Notes: generated by a model not told the origin, from the sequence alone. Counted from the stretch's first letter, positions 38,523 to 48,577 are shown. The stretch is 64,000 nucleotides of DNA from Stutzerimonas kirkiae (GCF_004327335.1 NZ_QJUO01000019.1:1-64000), one strand, 5' to 3'. Program-made: numbers and translations.

Positions 38523-40421
38523 ATGAGTCACCAATCCGATCTGATCAGCGAGGACATCCTCGCCTACCTGGCCCAGCATGAGCGCAAGGAACTGCTGCGC
38601 TTCCTTACCTGCGGCAACGTCGACGACGGCAAGAGCACCCTGATCGGGCGCCTGCTGCACGATTCCAAGATGATCTACGAGGATCACCTGGAAGCCATCA
38701 CCCGCGACTCGAAGAAAGTCGGCACCACCGGCGACGATGTCGACCTGGCGCTGCTGGTGGATGGCCTGCAGGCCGAGCGCGAGCAGGGCATCACCATCGA
38801 CGTGGCCTATCGCTATTTCAGCACCGCCAGGCGCAAGTTCATCATCGCCGACACCCCCGGCCACGAGCAGTACACCCGCAACATGGCCACCGGGGCCTCA
38901 ACCTGCGACCTGGCGATCATCCTGGTCGATGCGCGCCACGGCGTGCAGACCCAGACCCGCCGGCACAGCTTCATCGCCTCGCTGCTGGGCATCAAGCATA
39001 TCGTCGTGGCCATCAACAAGATGGACCTGATGGGCTTCGACCAGGCGGTGTTCGAGCGCATCAAGGCCGACTACCTGACGTTCGCCGAGCGCCTGGAACT
39101 GCAGCCGACTTCCCTGTACTTCGTGCCGATGTCGGCGCTCAAGGGCGACAACGTGGTCAACCGCAGCGAGCGCGCGCCCTGGTACCAGGGGCAGTCGCTG
39201 ATGGAAATCCTCGAGACCGTGGAGATCGCCGGCGACCGCAATTTCGACGACCTGCGCTTCCCGGTGCAGTACGTCAATCGTCCCAACCTGAACTTCCGCG
39301 GCTTCGCCGGCACCCTGGCCAGTGGCGTGGTGCGCAAGGGTGACGAAGTGGTGGTGCTGCCGTCCGGCAAGGGCAGCCGGGTCAAGTCCATCGTCACCTA
39401 CGAGGGCGAGCTGGAGCAGGCGACCCCGGGCGAGGCGATCACCCTGACCCTGGAAGACGAGATCGACGTGTCCCGTGGCGACATGCTGGTGCATGCCGAC
39501 AACCTGCCGCGCATCAGCGATGGCTTCGAGGCTTCGCTGGTATGGATGGCCGAGGAGCCGATGCTGCCGGGCAAGAAGTACGATATCAAGCGCGCCACCA
39601 GCTATGTGCCGGGGTCCTTCGCCAGCATCGAGTACAAGGTCGATGTGAATACCCTGGAGCACGGCCCGGCAAGCAGCCTGCAGCTCAACGAGATCGCCCG
39701 GGTCAAGGTCAGCCTGGATGCGCCGATCGCACTGGATGGCTATGCGCAGAACCGCACCACCGGGGCTTTCATCGTCATCGACCGGCTGAGCAACGGCACC
39801 GTCGGCGCCGGCATGATCGTGGCCGCGCCGAATGCCGTCGCCCATGGCGGTAAGCATGGCGCGCTGGCGCACGTTTCCACCCAGGAGCGGGCGCTGCGTT
39901 TCGGCCAGCAGCCGGCGACGGTGCTGTTCAGCGGCCTGTCCGGCGCCGGCAAGAGCACCCTGGCCTATGCCGTGGAACGCAAGCTGTTCGACCAGGGCCG
40001 TGCGGTCTATGTGCTGGACGGCCAGAACTTGCGCCACGACCTGAACAAGGGGCTGCCCCAGGACCGTGCCGGGCGTACCGAGAACTGGCGCCGTGCCGCC
40101 CATGTGGCACGCCAGTTCAACGAGGCCGGTCTGCTGACCCTGGCCGCCTTCGTCGCCCCGGATGCCGAAGGCCGCGAGCAGGCCAAGGCACTGATCGGCA
40201 GCGACCGCCTGATCACCGTCTACGTGCAGGCATCGCCGGATACCTGCCGCCAGCGCGATCCGCAAGGCCTGTACGCCGCCGGTGAAGACAACATCCCCGG
40301 TGAGTCCTTCCCCTACGACATTCCCGGCAACGCCGACCTGGTGATCAATACCGAGTCGCAGGGCGTGGAAGAAGGGGTGAAACAGGTCATTGCACTGTTG
40401 CGCGAGCGCGGGGCGCTCTGA
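38523..40421 (+). CDS. cysNC: Bifunctional sulfate adenylyltransferase subunit 1 / adenylylsulfate kinase
   Basis: The 632-residue protein has an EF-Tu-like GTPase domain (GNVDDGKST from residue 31, [22 protein letters not shown]) and a C-terminal APS kinase domain from about 460 ([31 protein letters not shown]). It couples GTP hydrolysis to sulfate activation and then phosphorylates APS to PAPS. The fusion is usual in Pseudomonas. Its ribosome site lies inside the right heptad array, so translation now depends on the inserted repeat. Confidence 0.96.
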   Translation: MSHQSDLISEDILAYLAQHERKELLRFLTCGNVDDGKSTLIGRLLHDSKMIYEDHLEAITRDSKKVGTTGDDVDLALLVDGLQAEREQGITIDVAYRYFSTARRKFIIADTPGHEQYTRNMATGASTCDLAIILVDARHGVQTQTRRHSFIASLLGIKHIVVAINKMDLMGFDQAVFERIKADYLTFAERLELQPTSLYFVPMSALKGDNVVNRSERAPWYQGQSLMEILETVEIAGDRNFDDLRFPVQYVNRPNLNFRGFAGTLASGVVRKGDEVVVLPSGKGSRVKSIVTYEGELEQATPGEAITLTLEDEIDVSRGDMLVHADNLPRISDGFEASLVWMAEEPMLPGKKYDIKRATSYVPGSFASIEYKVDVNTLEHGPASSLQLNEIARVKVSLDAPIALDGYAQNRTTGAFIVIDRLSNGTVGAGMIVAAPNAVAHGGKHGALAHVSTQERALRFGQQPATVLFSGLSGAGKSTLAYAVERKLFDQGRAVYVLDGQNLRHDLNKGLPQDRAGRTENWRRAAHVARQFNEAGLLTLAAFVAPDAEGREQAKALIGSDRLITVYVQASPDTCRQRDPQGLYAAGEDNIPGESFPYDIPGNADLVINTESQGVEEGVKQVIALLRERGAL

Positions 40422-40427
40422 GGCAGC

Positions 40428-40488
40428 GGCAAGCCACAAGCTTCAAGCGGGAGTTCCGCCGGCTCCTGCTTACCGCTTGAAGCTTGCA
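40428..40488. repeat. Gene-less heptad palindrome E7 between convergent cysNC and sbcC
   Basis: Left units GGCAAGC, CACAAGC, TTCAAGC (40428-40448) face right units GCTTGAA, GCTTGCA (40475-40488). The 13-bp arms CAAGCTTCAAGCG (40437-40449) and CGCTTGAAGCTTG (40474-40486) are perfect complements around a 24-base spacer that itself holds GGAG/CTCC. It has the same order as the cassette at 38083-38520 but no gene. It also sits where a bidirectional terminator is expected. Confidence 0.9.
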
Positions 40489-40494
40489 ACTGCT

Positions 40495-43400
40495 TCACCC
40501 CACCACCTCGATCCGGCTCTGCCCATTCCCCTCCCGTAGCACCTGGATCTGCACCGGGATGCGTTCGTGCATTTCCTGTACGTGGGAGATCACCGCCACC
40601 TTGCGGCCCTGGGCCTGCAGGGCGTCGAGGGCATCCATGGCGATCTGCAGGGATTCGGCGTCCAGGCTGCCGAAGCCTTCGTCGATGAACAGCGACTCGA
40701 TGCGCAGCCGGTTGGAAGCCATCGACGCCAGGCCGAGCGCCAGGGCCAGGGACACCAGGAAGGTTTCGCCGCCGGACAGCGAGTGCACCGAGCGCAGTTC
40801 GTCGCCCATTTCCGTATCCACCACCAGCAGGCCCAGCGGGCTGCCGCCGCGTTTCAGCCGGTAGCGGCGCGCCAGTTGGCGCAGTTGCACGTTGCTGTGC
40901 TGCACCAGCAGGTCAAGGTTGTAGGCCTGGGCGATACGGCGGAAGGCGGCACCGTCGGACGATCCGATCAGGCTGGCGATGCGCCCCCAGCGCTGGTTTT
41001 CCGCTTCGGCCTGGGTGATCTGCCGTTCCAGTGCGCTGCGCTGGGCGCGGCGCCGATCATCTTCGATCAGCGCCGCACGCGAGTGGTTGCAGCGTTGTTC
41101 CTGCTGTTCCAGCCCTTGATGGCATTCGGCCATGACCTGCTGCAGCGTTTCTGCCGAGGTTTCCTGCGGCTGCCGTTGCCGGTGTTGGTGCAGGCGCGAC
41201 TGACGCTCCTGCTGGCGGGCATGGGCTTCGGTGTGGTCGCGTTCATGCTGTTGCAGGCGTTCGCGGCTTTCCCTTAGCCAGGCATCGTCATGGGCCAGCA
41301 GCCTGGCCAGGTTGGCCTCGTCCAGCAGTTCTTCCTGGCTGCGCCATTGCCTGAGTCGTTCGTCGAGCCGTTCGTGTTCCGCTTGCAACTCTTGCAGCCG
41401 CCGGGCATGGGCCTGGTTCTCTTCGTCTAGGCGGATCAGCGCGATACGCGCCGTATTGGCCTCGCGCTGGTTTTCCTCCAGGGCCGCGCGGGCCGTGTCG
41501 ATGTCCTGGCGCAGGGCCTGTTGCCAGCTTTGCGTGTCGCTGCGCCCGTCGAGCAATTCCTGCAACTGCCGTTGCTCGGCCTGTTGCTGTTGCAGGCAGT
41601 CCTGCAGGTCGCGGGCGCTGTTCTGCCGTTGTTCCTGGCGGTATTGCTGTTCGTTGCGCTGTAGCTCCAGGGCTTGCCGGGACTGGCGCTGGCGTTCGTT
41701 CAGTTGCCCTTGCCGTTGCAGGTTCTGCAGGTAGGCGTCGAGCTGTTTTTCCAACTCATCGAGTTGCGCAGCCGGCGCGTCCCGCCAGCCCTGTGCGATG
41801 GGGGCGGGCAGCAATGGCTTCAGGGCCTGCATTTCCGCTTCCAGCCAGGCGCTATCGCGCTCGATGTCTTCCGTCTGCCGCTGTAATTGCCGGGCACTCT
41901 GTTCGGCTTGCTGCTGGAGCGCTTGCCGCTGCGATTGCAAGCCTTCGATTCGCTGCTGCAATTCCAGTAGTCGGCGTTGCTCCTGCTCGGCCTGTTCGAT
42001 CGTCGCGGTCAACTGCTGGAGCTGCCGTTCCAGCCAGTCCGCCTGCTGTGCGGATGGCTGCGCCAGAAGTTGTGCATACGGCGGCAGGGCATGCAGTTGC
42101 TCGTCCAGCCTGGCCAGGTTGGCGTCGATCTCCTGCAACGCCTGCCCGTCCTGTTCGATACGGGTGCGTAGCTCGGTGTGGCGGTCGCGCAGTTCCTGCA
42201 GGCGCAGCTCCAGGGCCTGCAATGCCCGGTTGGCCTGTTCGGCCTCGCTGGCGTCCTGGCGCTCGAAGGCCGCCAGCAGGGCCGATGGGTCATGCCAGGG
42301 GTGTTCCTGGCTACCGCAGACCGGGCAAGCCTCGCCGGGCTGCAGGTTGGCGCGCAGGTTTTCCACTTCGCTGCTGCGGGCCAGGCGCTGGCGTTCCAGC
42401 AGGGCAAGGATGGTATTGCGCGTCTGCTCCGCGGCATCCCGCTGCTGCCGTGCGAGTTGCCCGTCGTGCTGCACTTGCAGCAGGGCATCCTGCTGTTGCC
42501 GTTGCTGCTCGAAGCGTCGCGCCTGGTGTTGGCGGAGCTCCTGCTGTTGTTGCCAGAGCCGCTGCAACTGCTGGCTGATGGCGAGCTGGCGACGCTCCTG
42601 CTGGAGTCGCTGTTCGAGCTGGGCAGTGCGGTTGCTGGCGGACTCCGTGCCGATCTGTCGTTGCAGCTCCAGCAGTGCCTGCTGCACCTCGGCCAGGGCC
42701 TTGGCATCCCGCTCGGCCTGTCTGGCGATGCCAGGCAGGGCCTGTTCGGCGCCCAGCAGCCGATCGGTGACCTGGGCGCACTGGCGCAGGCGTGGCAGAT
42801 ACCCGGCCCAGGCGCTGGCCAGCGGTTGCAGGGCGGTATTTTCCTGCAGCAGGGCGTCGAGTGCCCGGGCCTGCTCGTCCAACTGTTGCCGCTCTCGTTC
42901 GAGGCGCTTGCATTCGTCATCGCTGGCCAGGTAGTGCTGATCGGCCTGTTGCGCTGCGGCACGGGCCTCCTGCAGGCGGTTGTCCAGGTGTTGCAGGCGT
43001 TGCTCCGCGGCCCGGGCACCGGCCAGGCGTGGTTCTGCCGCGTGCTGCCGCTGCTCAGCCTGGCCCAGGTTCGCCTGGGCCTGCTGGCGCTGGTTGTCGA
43101 GGGTTTCGCATTGCTGTTGCAAGTGCTGCTGTTCGAGCTGCCTGCGTTCCAGTTGCAGCCGCTCGTCCTGTAGCAGCGTGGTCAGTTCCTGCAAGCGCAG
43201 GAAGCGATGCCGCTGCGGTGCCAGGCGTTCGACCCGGGCGACCTGGTCGCGCAAGCCGAGCAGTTGCCGGCGTTCGTCGTCGAGTGCCTGCGCGGTTGCG
43301 TCGGCCTGGCTCGCCTCCTGTTGCAAGCGCTCCAGCTCCTGCAGCCACTGCTGCTGTCGCTCCAGTTGGCGCTGTTGCTGTTGCAGGGTCTTGAGCCGCT

Positions 43401-44142
43401 GGTTGTCCTGTTCGAGGGTCTGTTGCAGGGCCTGGCGTGCTTCGTCGTCGAGCGGTTGCAGGGTGCCTGCCTGTTGCAGCAGGGCTTTGTAATCCTCACT
43501 GGCCTGCTTGGCCTTGTCGAAGGCGGCCTGGCCCAGTTGGCTGTAGAGGCCGGTGTCGGTGAGCTTCTCCAGCAGGGTGCTGCGCTGGTCGTCGCTGGCC
43601 TTGAGAAAGGCGCTGAATTCGCTCTGGGCCAGCAGCACGGCGCGGGTGAACTGCTCCAGAGTGAGGCCGAGGCGGCTTTCCAGCAGTTCCTTGAACTCGC
43701 CCTTGCGGCCACTGGCCAGCAGGGTGCCGCTTTCCAGTTCGAGCAGGCTCTGGCGACTCGGCTGCAGGCGGCCATCGGCCCGTTCGCGGGCACGGTTGGT
43801 TTCCCAGCGGGCGCGGTAGCGGCGCTGGTCGATACCGATGAAATCCACTTCGGCGTAGCCCTGGCCACAGCCCCGGCGCAGCAGGGTGCGCTCGTCGCCG
43901 CTGGAGAGTTCTTCATCGCCATCGGGGACCTTGCTGGATTTTTGCCGGGCGGCTTCCTTCATCCGCGGCGTGCTGCCGAACAGCGCCAGGCACAGGGCGT
44001 CGAGCAGGGTGCTCTTGCCCGCGCCGGTGGGACCGGTGATGGCGAACAGGCCGGCGCTGGCCAAGGGTTCGCGGGTGAAGTCGATGCTGTGTTCGCCGGC
44101 CAGCGAGGCCAGGTTCTTCAGGCGGATGGCAAGGATTTTCAT
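40495..44142 (-). CDS. sbcC: Exonuclease subunit SbcC
   Basis: The 1215-residue SMC-like protein has an N-terminal Walker A GPTGAGKSTLLDALCLALFG (about 37-44), two very Gln/Arg-rich coiled-coil arms, a central zinc hook CPVC at residues 605-608 (GEACPVCGSQEHPW), and a C-terminal signature LSGGETFLVSLALALGLA with Walker B ESLFIDEGFGSLD. With SbcD it removes hairpins and protein-blocked DNA ends, which is of interest in a genome rich in palindromic repeats. It overlaps the sbcD stop as ATGA. Confidence 0.96.
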   Translation of the reverse strand: MKILAIRLKNLASLAGEHSIDFTREPLASAGLFAITGPTGAGKSTLLDALCLALFGSTPRMKEAARQKSSKVPDGDEELSSGDERTLLRRGCGQGYAEVDFIGIDQRRYRARWETNRARERADGRLQPSRQSLLELESGTLLASGRKGEFKELLESRLGLTLEQFTRAVLLAQSEFSAFLKASDDQRSTLLEKLTDTGLYSQLGQAAFDKAKQASEDYKALLQQAGTLQPLDDEARQALQQTLEQDNQRLKTLQQQQRQLERQQQWLQELERLQQEASQADATAQALDDERRQLLGLRDQVARVERLAPQRHRFLRLQELTTLLQDERLQLERRQLEQQHLQQQCETLDNQRQQAQANLGQAEQRQHAAEPRLAGARAAEQRLQHLDNRLQEARAAAQQADQHYLASDDECKRLERERQQLDEQARALDALLQENTALQPLASAWAGYLPRLRQCAQVTDRLLGAEQALPGIARQAERDAKALAEVQQALLELQRQIGTESASNRTAQLEQRLQQERRQLAISQQLQRLWQQQQELRQHQARRFEQQRQQQDALLQVQHDGQLARQQRDAAEQTRNTILALLERQRLARSSEVENLRANLQPGEACPVCGSQEHPWHDPSALLAAFERQDASEAEQANRALQALELRLQELRDRHTELRTRIEQDGQALQEIDANLARLDEQLHALPPYAQLLAQPSAQQADWLERQLQQLTATIEQAEQEQRRLLELQQRIEGLQSQRQALQQQAEQSARQLQRQTEDIERDSAWLEAEMQALKPLLPAPIAQGWRDAPAAQLDELEKQLDAYLQNLQRQGQLNERQRQSRQALELQRNEQQYRQEQRQNSARDLQDCLQQQQAEQRQLQELLDGRSDTQSWQQALRQDIDTARAALEENQREANTARIALIRLDEENQAHARRLQELQAEHERLDERLRQWRSQEELLDEANLARLLAHDDAWLRESRERLQQHERDHTEAHARQQERQSRLHQHRQRQPQETSAETLQQVMAECHQGLEQQEQRCNHSRAALIEDDRRRAQRSALERQITQAEAENQRWGRIASLIGSSDGAAFRRIAQAYNLDLLVQHSNVQLRQLARRYRLKRGGSPLGLLVVDTEMGDELRSVHSLSGGETFLVSLALALGLASMASNRLRIESLFIDEGFGSLDAESLQIAMDALDALQAQGRKVAVISHVQEMHERIPVQIQVLREGNGQSRIEVVG

Positions 44143-45371
44143 TGGTCGCTCGGCTCGTTCGACTGCACCTGCAGCAGCAGGCTGGCGAAGTCCGCGATAG
44201 CCTGTTCGTCAGCCTCCTGGCCGAAGTTTTCCTGCCAGGCGCGGCGGAACAATTGCTCGGGGTTGATCTGCTCCAACCCGGGCAGGCTCGGGCTATCCTG
44301 GCTTTCCCCGTTGCCGTGGTAGCTGCTGGCGATGCGCACCAGCCGCGCCGCCTTGCCTTCCAGGGCGGCTTCCAGGCGCTGGCGCAGGTCCGGGCGGGGC
44401 TCGTCCAGTCGCACACGAACCTCCAGCCAGGGGCGCTGGTCCAGCAGCAGGTCGGCATCGGGCAGGGCGGCGAGCTGTTCGAGTATCGCTTCCAGGGCGG
44501 CCGGGCCGAGCCGCAGCAGGTCCACGCTGCGCGGGACCGGCAGCGGCTCGACGGACTCCAGGCGTTCGCCCTGCAACGTCACCAGCAGCACCTGGTGGCG
44601 GTAGTCGATTTCCGCGAACGACAGTGGCAGCGGCGAGCCGCTGTAGCGGATGCGTTGCTGCCCGGCGACCCGCTGTGGCTTGTGCAGGTGGCCGAGGGCG
44701 ACGTAGGCGATGCTCTCCGGGAACAGGCCGGCCGGCAATGCCTCGGCGTTACCGATGACGATATTGCGCTCGGACTCTTCCGAGACGCTGCCGCCGGCCA
44801 GGTGCGCATGGCTGATGGCGATCAACGCCTGCCCCGGCTGGCGGCGGGCCTCGGCGTAGGCGATCAGCGCTTCATGCAACTGGCGGATGCCCTGCATGTA
44901 GTCGCTGCCCGCCTGCCGGCCGGTGACTTCCGCCGGGCGCAGGAACGGCAGCGCCAGGCACCAGGCGGCGATTTCGCCATCGCTGCCGGGCAGTGGCAGC
45001 AGCAGGCGCTCGAGGTCCGGCTGGCCGCTCTGCAGCCAGGCGATACGACCGATGGCATGGGTGTTCAGGCGTTTCATCAGCGGCGCCGGCAGTTCGATGC
45101 GGCCGCCCGAGTCGTGGTTGCCGGCGATCATCACGATATGCAGGGCCGGCAGGCGCTGGTGGGCTTCGACGATAAAGTCGTAAAGACGTTCCTGGGCCTT
45201 GAGCTGCGGGTTGACGCTGTCGAAGATATCCCCGGCGATCAGCAGTGCATCGGGTCTTTCCCGTTGCAGGCACTCCAGCAGCCAGGCCAGGAAGCGCCCA
45301 TGCTCATGGTCACGCTCCTGCCCGTGCAGGCTTTGGCCCAGGTGCCAGTCGGCGGTGTGGATCAGGCGCAT
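44139..45371 (-). CDS. sbcD: Exonuclease subunit SbcD
   Basis: The 410-residue calcineurin-like phosphoesterase has HTADWHLGQSLHG, LIAGDIFDSVNP, IAGNHDSGGR and LGHLHKPQ, the metal-binding motifs of Mre11/SbcD. It is the nuclease subunit of the SbcCD complex. The start at MRLIHTADWHLG is the family start. An in-frame codon 45 bases upstream has no support. Confidence 0.96.
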   Translation of the reverse strand: MRLIHTADWHLGQSLHGQERDHEHGRFLAWLLECLQRERPDALLIAGDIFDSVNPQLKAQERLYDFIVEAHQRLPALHIVMIAGNHDSGGRIELPAPLMKRLNTHAIGRIAWLQSGQPDLERLLLPLPGSDGEIAAWCLALPFLRPAEVTGRQAGSDYMQGIRQLHEALIAYAEARRQPGQALIAISHAHLAGGSVSEESERNIVIGNAEALPAGLFPESIAYVALGHLHKPQRVAGQQRIRYSGSPLPLSFAEIDYRHQVLLVTLQGERLESVEPLPVPRSVDLLRLGPAALEAILEQLAALPDADLLLDQRPWLEVRVRLDEPRPDLRQRLEAALEGKAARLVRIASSYHGNGESQDSPSLPGLEQINPEQLFRRAWQENFGQEADEQAIADFASLLLQVQSNEPSDQ

Positions 45372-45450
45372 TGGGGTCTCGGCGGCGAGTTGGCGGCGCA
45401 GGGACGCTACCGGCAATCGCCCGTCAGTTCAAGGATGGCGATACACCAAC

Positions 45451-45589
45451 AGGGTGACGGCAAACAGCCGAAAACAGCGCTGGAAGGCTCGAGGTTGGAC
45501 GAAAGAGCATGGCAACAAGGGCTTTTCGTCCAGCTTTCCGGCCTCCAGCGCTTTTATCGAAGCGCCGATCGACAGGCCGATGGCCTGTC
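45451..45589. repeat. Palindromic heptad-repeat element E8 plus short hairpin
   Basis: Arms 45476-45504 and 45524-45552 are 29 bases each and almost identical to those of E3, including the diverged centre. The flanking sequence (GGCAAACAGCCGAAAACAGC on the left, CTTTTATCGAAGC on the right) is also shared with E3 and E10. A perfect hairpin GACAGGCC-gat-GGCCTGTC follows at 45571-45589. It lies between sbcD and the next minus-strand gene. Confidence 0.88.
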
Positions 45590-45619
45590 CAGAGCACGGT
45601 TGCTGGACGCCCGGTGCAT

Positions 45620-47185
45620 CTAATAAAGATCGCGGCGATACCGCCCCTGGCTTTCCAGGTCTTGCAATTGGGCTTCCCCCAGCAGCCCGGCGAGGATCTG
45701 CTGGACCTCGCGGCCCATGCCCTCGAGGCTGCCGCACAGGTAGATGGCGGCGCCTTCGGCGAGCCAGCGACGCAGTTCATCGGCGTTGTCGCGCAGCACA
45801 TGCTGCACGTAGCGGCGTTCTGGCTGATCGCGGGAAAAGGCCAGGTCCAGGCGTTGCAGATGGCCGCTTTGCAGCCAGGCCGACAGCTCCTGCCGGCAGA
45901 TGAAGTCGTGCGCGCGATTACGCTCGCCGAACAGCAGCCAATTGTACGAGCCCTGGCCATGCAGGCGTTCGCGCAGGTGCGCGCGCAGGCCCGCCAGGCC
46001 ACTGCCATTGCCGATCAGGATCAGTGGCGTCGTGGCGGCGGGGCCATGGAAGCCCGGGTTGCTGCGGATGCGCAGGGCGATCTCGCCACCCAGCGGGGCA
46101 TGCCGGCAGAGCCAGCCGGAGCCGAGGCCGAGGTGTCCATCGTGGCGTCGGACCTGGCGCACCAGCAGTTGCAGATGGCCGTCGGCGGGCACCGAGGCGA
46201 TCGAATACTCGCGGTGCGGCAGGTATTCCAGGTGCCCGGGCAGGGCCTCTGGCGGCAATCCGTACAAGCTGCTTTCGTCATCGGGAAAACGCCGGTTGGC
46301 CAGGGCCTGGGCCAGGCTCTCGCCGTTCTCCAGCAATAGCCGCGGGTCGTGCCCCAGGCGTCGCAGCAACGCCTGGACTTCTTCAGCGGCGTGGCGAGGA
46401 CCGACTTCCGCGATATCTCCCGCCTGCCAGTGCCCGTGTTGCGCCTGCAGGGCCAGCAGGTAAAGAGGCGCACCGGCACTGCCAGGGTTGAGACAGACCC
46501 GCCCGGCCAGGGTCCAGTTCTGGTAATCGGGGTGTTGCCAATCGCTGAAGTCCTGGCTACCAGCGATATGGCCCAGTTGTTGTTGCCAGTGCCTGAGCGT
46601 GCCGGCATCGCAGCGGTCGGCTTCCAGGCGATCGAACAAGGGTAGGGCGCCCTGTGCGCGCAGAAGTTCATCCAGCCTGCGACCGAAGGCACAGAAGTGC
46701 GGGTACTGGCTGTCGCCGAGGGCCAGCACGGCATATTGCAGGTCGTTCAGTTCGTGAAGCCGTGCCTGTAGCTGGCGTTCGAAACGGGCGGCGTTGTCCG
46801 GCGCTTCTCCCTCGCCATAGGTGCTGACGATGAACAGGGCCTGCCGGTACTGCCGTAGTTGTTCGGGTGCGAGTTGCTCCAGCGACAGAACGCCGGTATC
46901 GATACCGGCGGCCTGCAGTTGTGTACTGCTGTCGCGGGCGATATGCAGTGCCTGTCCACTCTGGCTGGCATAGGCGATCAACAGGCCGTTCCCGACCGGT
47001 GTTGCCTGGCGGTGCTTGCCGCGCTGGCGCCGCCAGGTTTCCAGGCACAAACCAAGGTAGGCGAGAAGCACCAGCCCGGCCGAGATTTCCCGGGCCGGTT
47101 GCCACCAGAGCAATGCCACGCCCAGCAGCAGGCAGGCTGCCCATGGCGCGTGGCGAGTCAGCAGGAGCAGGGTGCCCATCGGCAT
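45620..47185 (-). CDS. Membrane-anchored flavodoxin/FAD reductase (sulfite reductase flavoprotein-like)
   Basis: The 521-residue protein has two N-terminal membrane helices (about 10-55), a flavodoxin-like FMN domain (LLIAYASQSGQALHIA, STYGEGEAPDNA, VLALGDSQYPHFC) and a C-terminal FAD/NADPH reductase domain (REYSIASVPAD, LILIGNGSGLAGLRAHLRER, YLCGSLEGMGREV). It could pass electrons from NADPH to a periplasm-facing or siderophore-linked acceptor. It ends the PepSY/DUF2271/DUF4198 operon, overlapping the DUF4198 stop by one base. Such operons accompany TonB-dependent iron uptake. Confidence 0.85.
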   Translation of the reverse strand: MPMGTLLLLTRHAPWAACLLLGVALLWWQPAREISAGLVLLAYLGLCLETWRRQRGKHRQATPVGNGLLIAYASQSGQALHIARDSSTQLQAAGIDTGVLSLEQLAPEQLRQYRQALFIVSTYGEGEAPDNAARFERQLQARLHELNDLQYAVLALGDSQYPHFCAFGRRLDELLRAQGALPLFDRLEADRCDAGTLRHWQQQLGHIAGSQDFSDWQHPDYQNWTLAGRVCLNPGSAGAPLYLLALQAQHGHWQAGDIAEVGPRHAAEEVQALLRRLGHDPRLLLENGESLAQALANRRFPDDESSLYGLPPEALPGHLEYLPHREYSIASVPADGHLQLLVRQVRRHDGHLGLGSGWLCRHAPLGGEIALRIRSNPGFHGPAATTPLILIGNGSGLAGLRAHLRERLHGQGSYNWLLFGERNRAHDFICRQELSAWLQSGHLQRLDLAFSRDQPERRYVQHVLRDNADELRRWLAEGAAIYLCGSLEGMGREVQQILAGLLGEAQLQDLESQGRYRRDLY

Positions 47186-48048
47186 TATTGCGGCAGCACT
47201 TCCAGGGTCACGCTGTAGCTGGCGCGGCGTTCGCTGGCCGGTTTGCTGACGCCTTCCGTGGTCTTGAGTTCGGCTTCCAGCCAGTACATGCCGGCTGTCG
47301 GCCAGGTGATGGCGACCTTGCCCTGGGCGTCGGTCTTCAGGTTGATTTCACCCAGATCGTCGCGGTAGCGGTTGCCACCGGGGACCACGCTGATCTCGAC
47401 ATCGGCTGCCGGCTTGCCATCGAGCAGGAAGGCGAATTCGGCCGTTTCACCGGCGAACAGATCGTTGGGGTGGGTGATCGGGGCCAGTTCCAGGCCCTTG
47501 CCGGTGGTCTTGAGGACGGTTTCGGTCGGGTTGCCGGAGGTCACGAAGACTTCCATTCGGGTATCGTTCTGGCTGACTTTCAGATCGTCGGCCTTGGCCG
47601 GGACTGCCTTGGCGAAGGCTTCGGCGCTGCCCATCCAGCGTTGGTTCTGGCCATTTTCCTTCCAGGAAGCGAACAGGCCGCTGTTGGCCACGGCGATCTT
47701 GTAGGTGCCTTTCTGTTTCAGTTCCACGTCGAAGGTGCTGCGGTAGCGGCCGATGCTGCCGTTTTCAGCCTTGGCCGGGCTGCCATCGGGGGCGAACAGT
47801 TGCAGTTGCGCCGCCGGGCGCGGGCGGGCGCCCGGCTGCTCCTGCCCAAGGTCGCCGATACCCTGCAGGCGCAGCGGGAAGTGTTCGAAGTAGAATAGGT
47901 CGTTGGATACGGCGGCATCCACGGTGATCCATGGCGCCTCTCCGGAAAGGACCGTCGCTGACGGCAGCAGCCAGGCACGATGGGCCTGGGCGGAGAAGGG
48001 CAGGCAGGTGACCAGTGCCAGGGCGGTCCATTTGAAGACGGATTTCAT
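47185..48048 (-). CDS. DUF4198 periplasmic protein
   Basis: The 287-residue protein has a signal peptide (WTALALVTCLPFSAQAHRAWLLPS) and two beta-rich segments. HRAWLLPSATVLSG at the mature N terminus and the late carboxypeptidase-regulatory-like region (DAQGKVAITWPTAGMYWLEAEL) define DUF4198, often linked to metal uptake. It has no known activity. Confidence 0.87.
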   Translation of the reverse strand: MKSVFKWTALALVTCLPFSAQAHRAWLLPSATVLSGEAPWITVDAAVSNDLFYFEHFPLRLQGIGDLGQEQPGARPRPAAQLQLFAPDGSPAKAENGSIGRYRSTFDVELKQKGTYKIAVANSGLFASWKENGQNQRWMGSAEAFAKAVPAKADDLKVSQNDTRMEVFVTSGNPTETVLKTTGKGLELAPITHPNDLFAGETAEFAFLLDGKPAADVEISVVPGGNRYRDDLGEINLKTDAQGKVAITWPTAGMYWLEAELKTTEGVSKPASERRASYSVTLEVLPQ

Positions 48049-48058
48049 GGTGGTTTCC

Positions 48059-48568
48059 TTATGGGGTCAGTTCGAGGGAAAGTGCGCCCAGTTCGCTATT
48101 GCCCTGGGCGTTGTGCTGCTGCGGCTTGTCGGCCGGCCAGGTGAATGGGATGCGTAGCTGTTCGCGGCCGCCGACTTCACGGGCCGCTTCCACCACCAGG
48201 TAGTATTCGCCCGGGGGCAGATCCTTGAGCGGCGCGCGACTGTCGTCGAAGCTCAGGCTGTGGCTGCCGACCGGGCGGGTGGCGCCGCTGACGCCATCGA
48301 CCGGCAGTTCCAGCGTACGGCCGCTGCGGCGCCACCACTGGCGCAGGTCGTTGAGCCACTTCTCGCCTTCCTTGTCCTTCATCTTCACGTCGTACCAGAT
48401 GGCCAGGTTGGCGCGGTGGCTCTGGTCGGCGTTCTGTAGCCAGATGGCGACATAGGGTCGATGGTATTCGGCGACCTGCAGGCGTGGTATCTCGACCGTC
48501 ACCTCCAGGCCCGCGGCCCAGAGTGGGGCGCTGAACAGCGCCAGCGGTAGCAATAGGTGTTTACGCAT
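48059..48568 (-). CDS. DUF2271 periplasmic protein
   Basis: The 169-residue protein has a signal peptide ending near LWAAG, then [40 protein letters not shown] and a Trp-rich segment ([14 protein letters not shown]). This is the DUF2271 family, usually next to PepSY proteins. Function is unknown. Confidence 0.87.
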   Translation of the reverse strand: MRKHLLLPLALFSAPLWAAGLEVTVEIPRLQVAEYHRPYVAIWLQNADQSHRANLAIWYDVKMKDKEGEKWLNDLRQWWRRSGRTLELPVDGVSGATRPVGSHSLSFDDSRAPLKDLPPGEYYLVVEAAREVGGREQLRIPFTWPADKPQQHNAQGNSELGALSLELTP

Positions 48569-48577
48569 GGGATATCC

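Noticed and set aside
42178..44322. Several long plus-strand frames across sbcC and sbcD
   Set aside because: They are shadows of Gln/Leu-rich coiled-coil coding and show no family motif.
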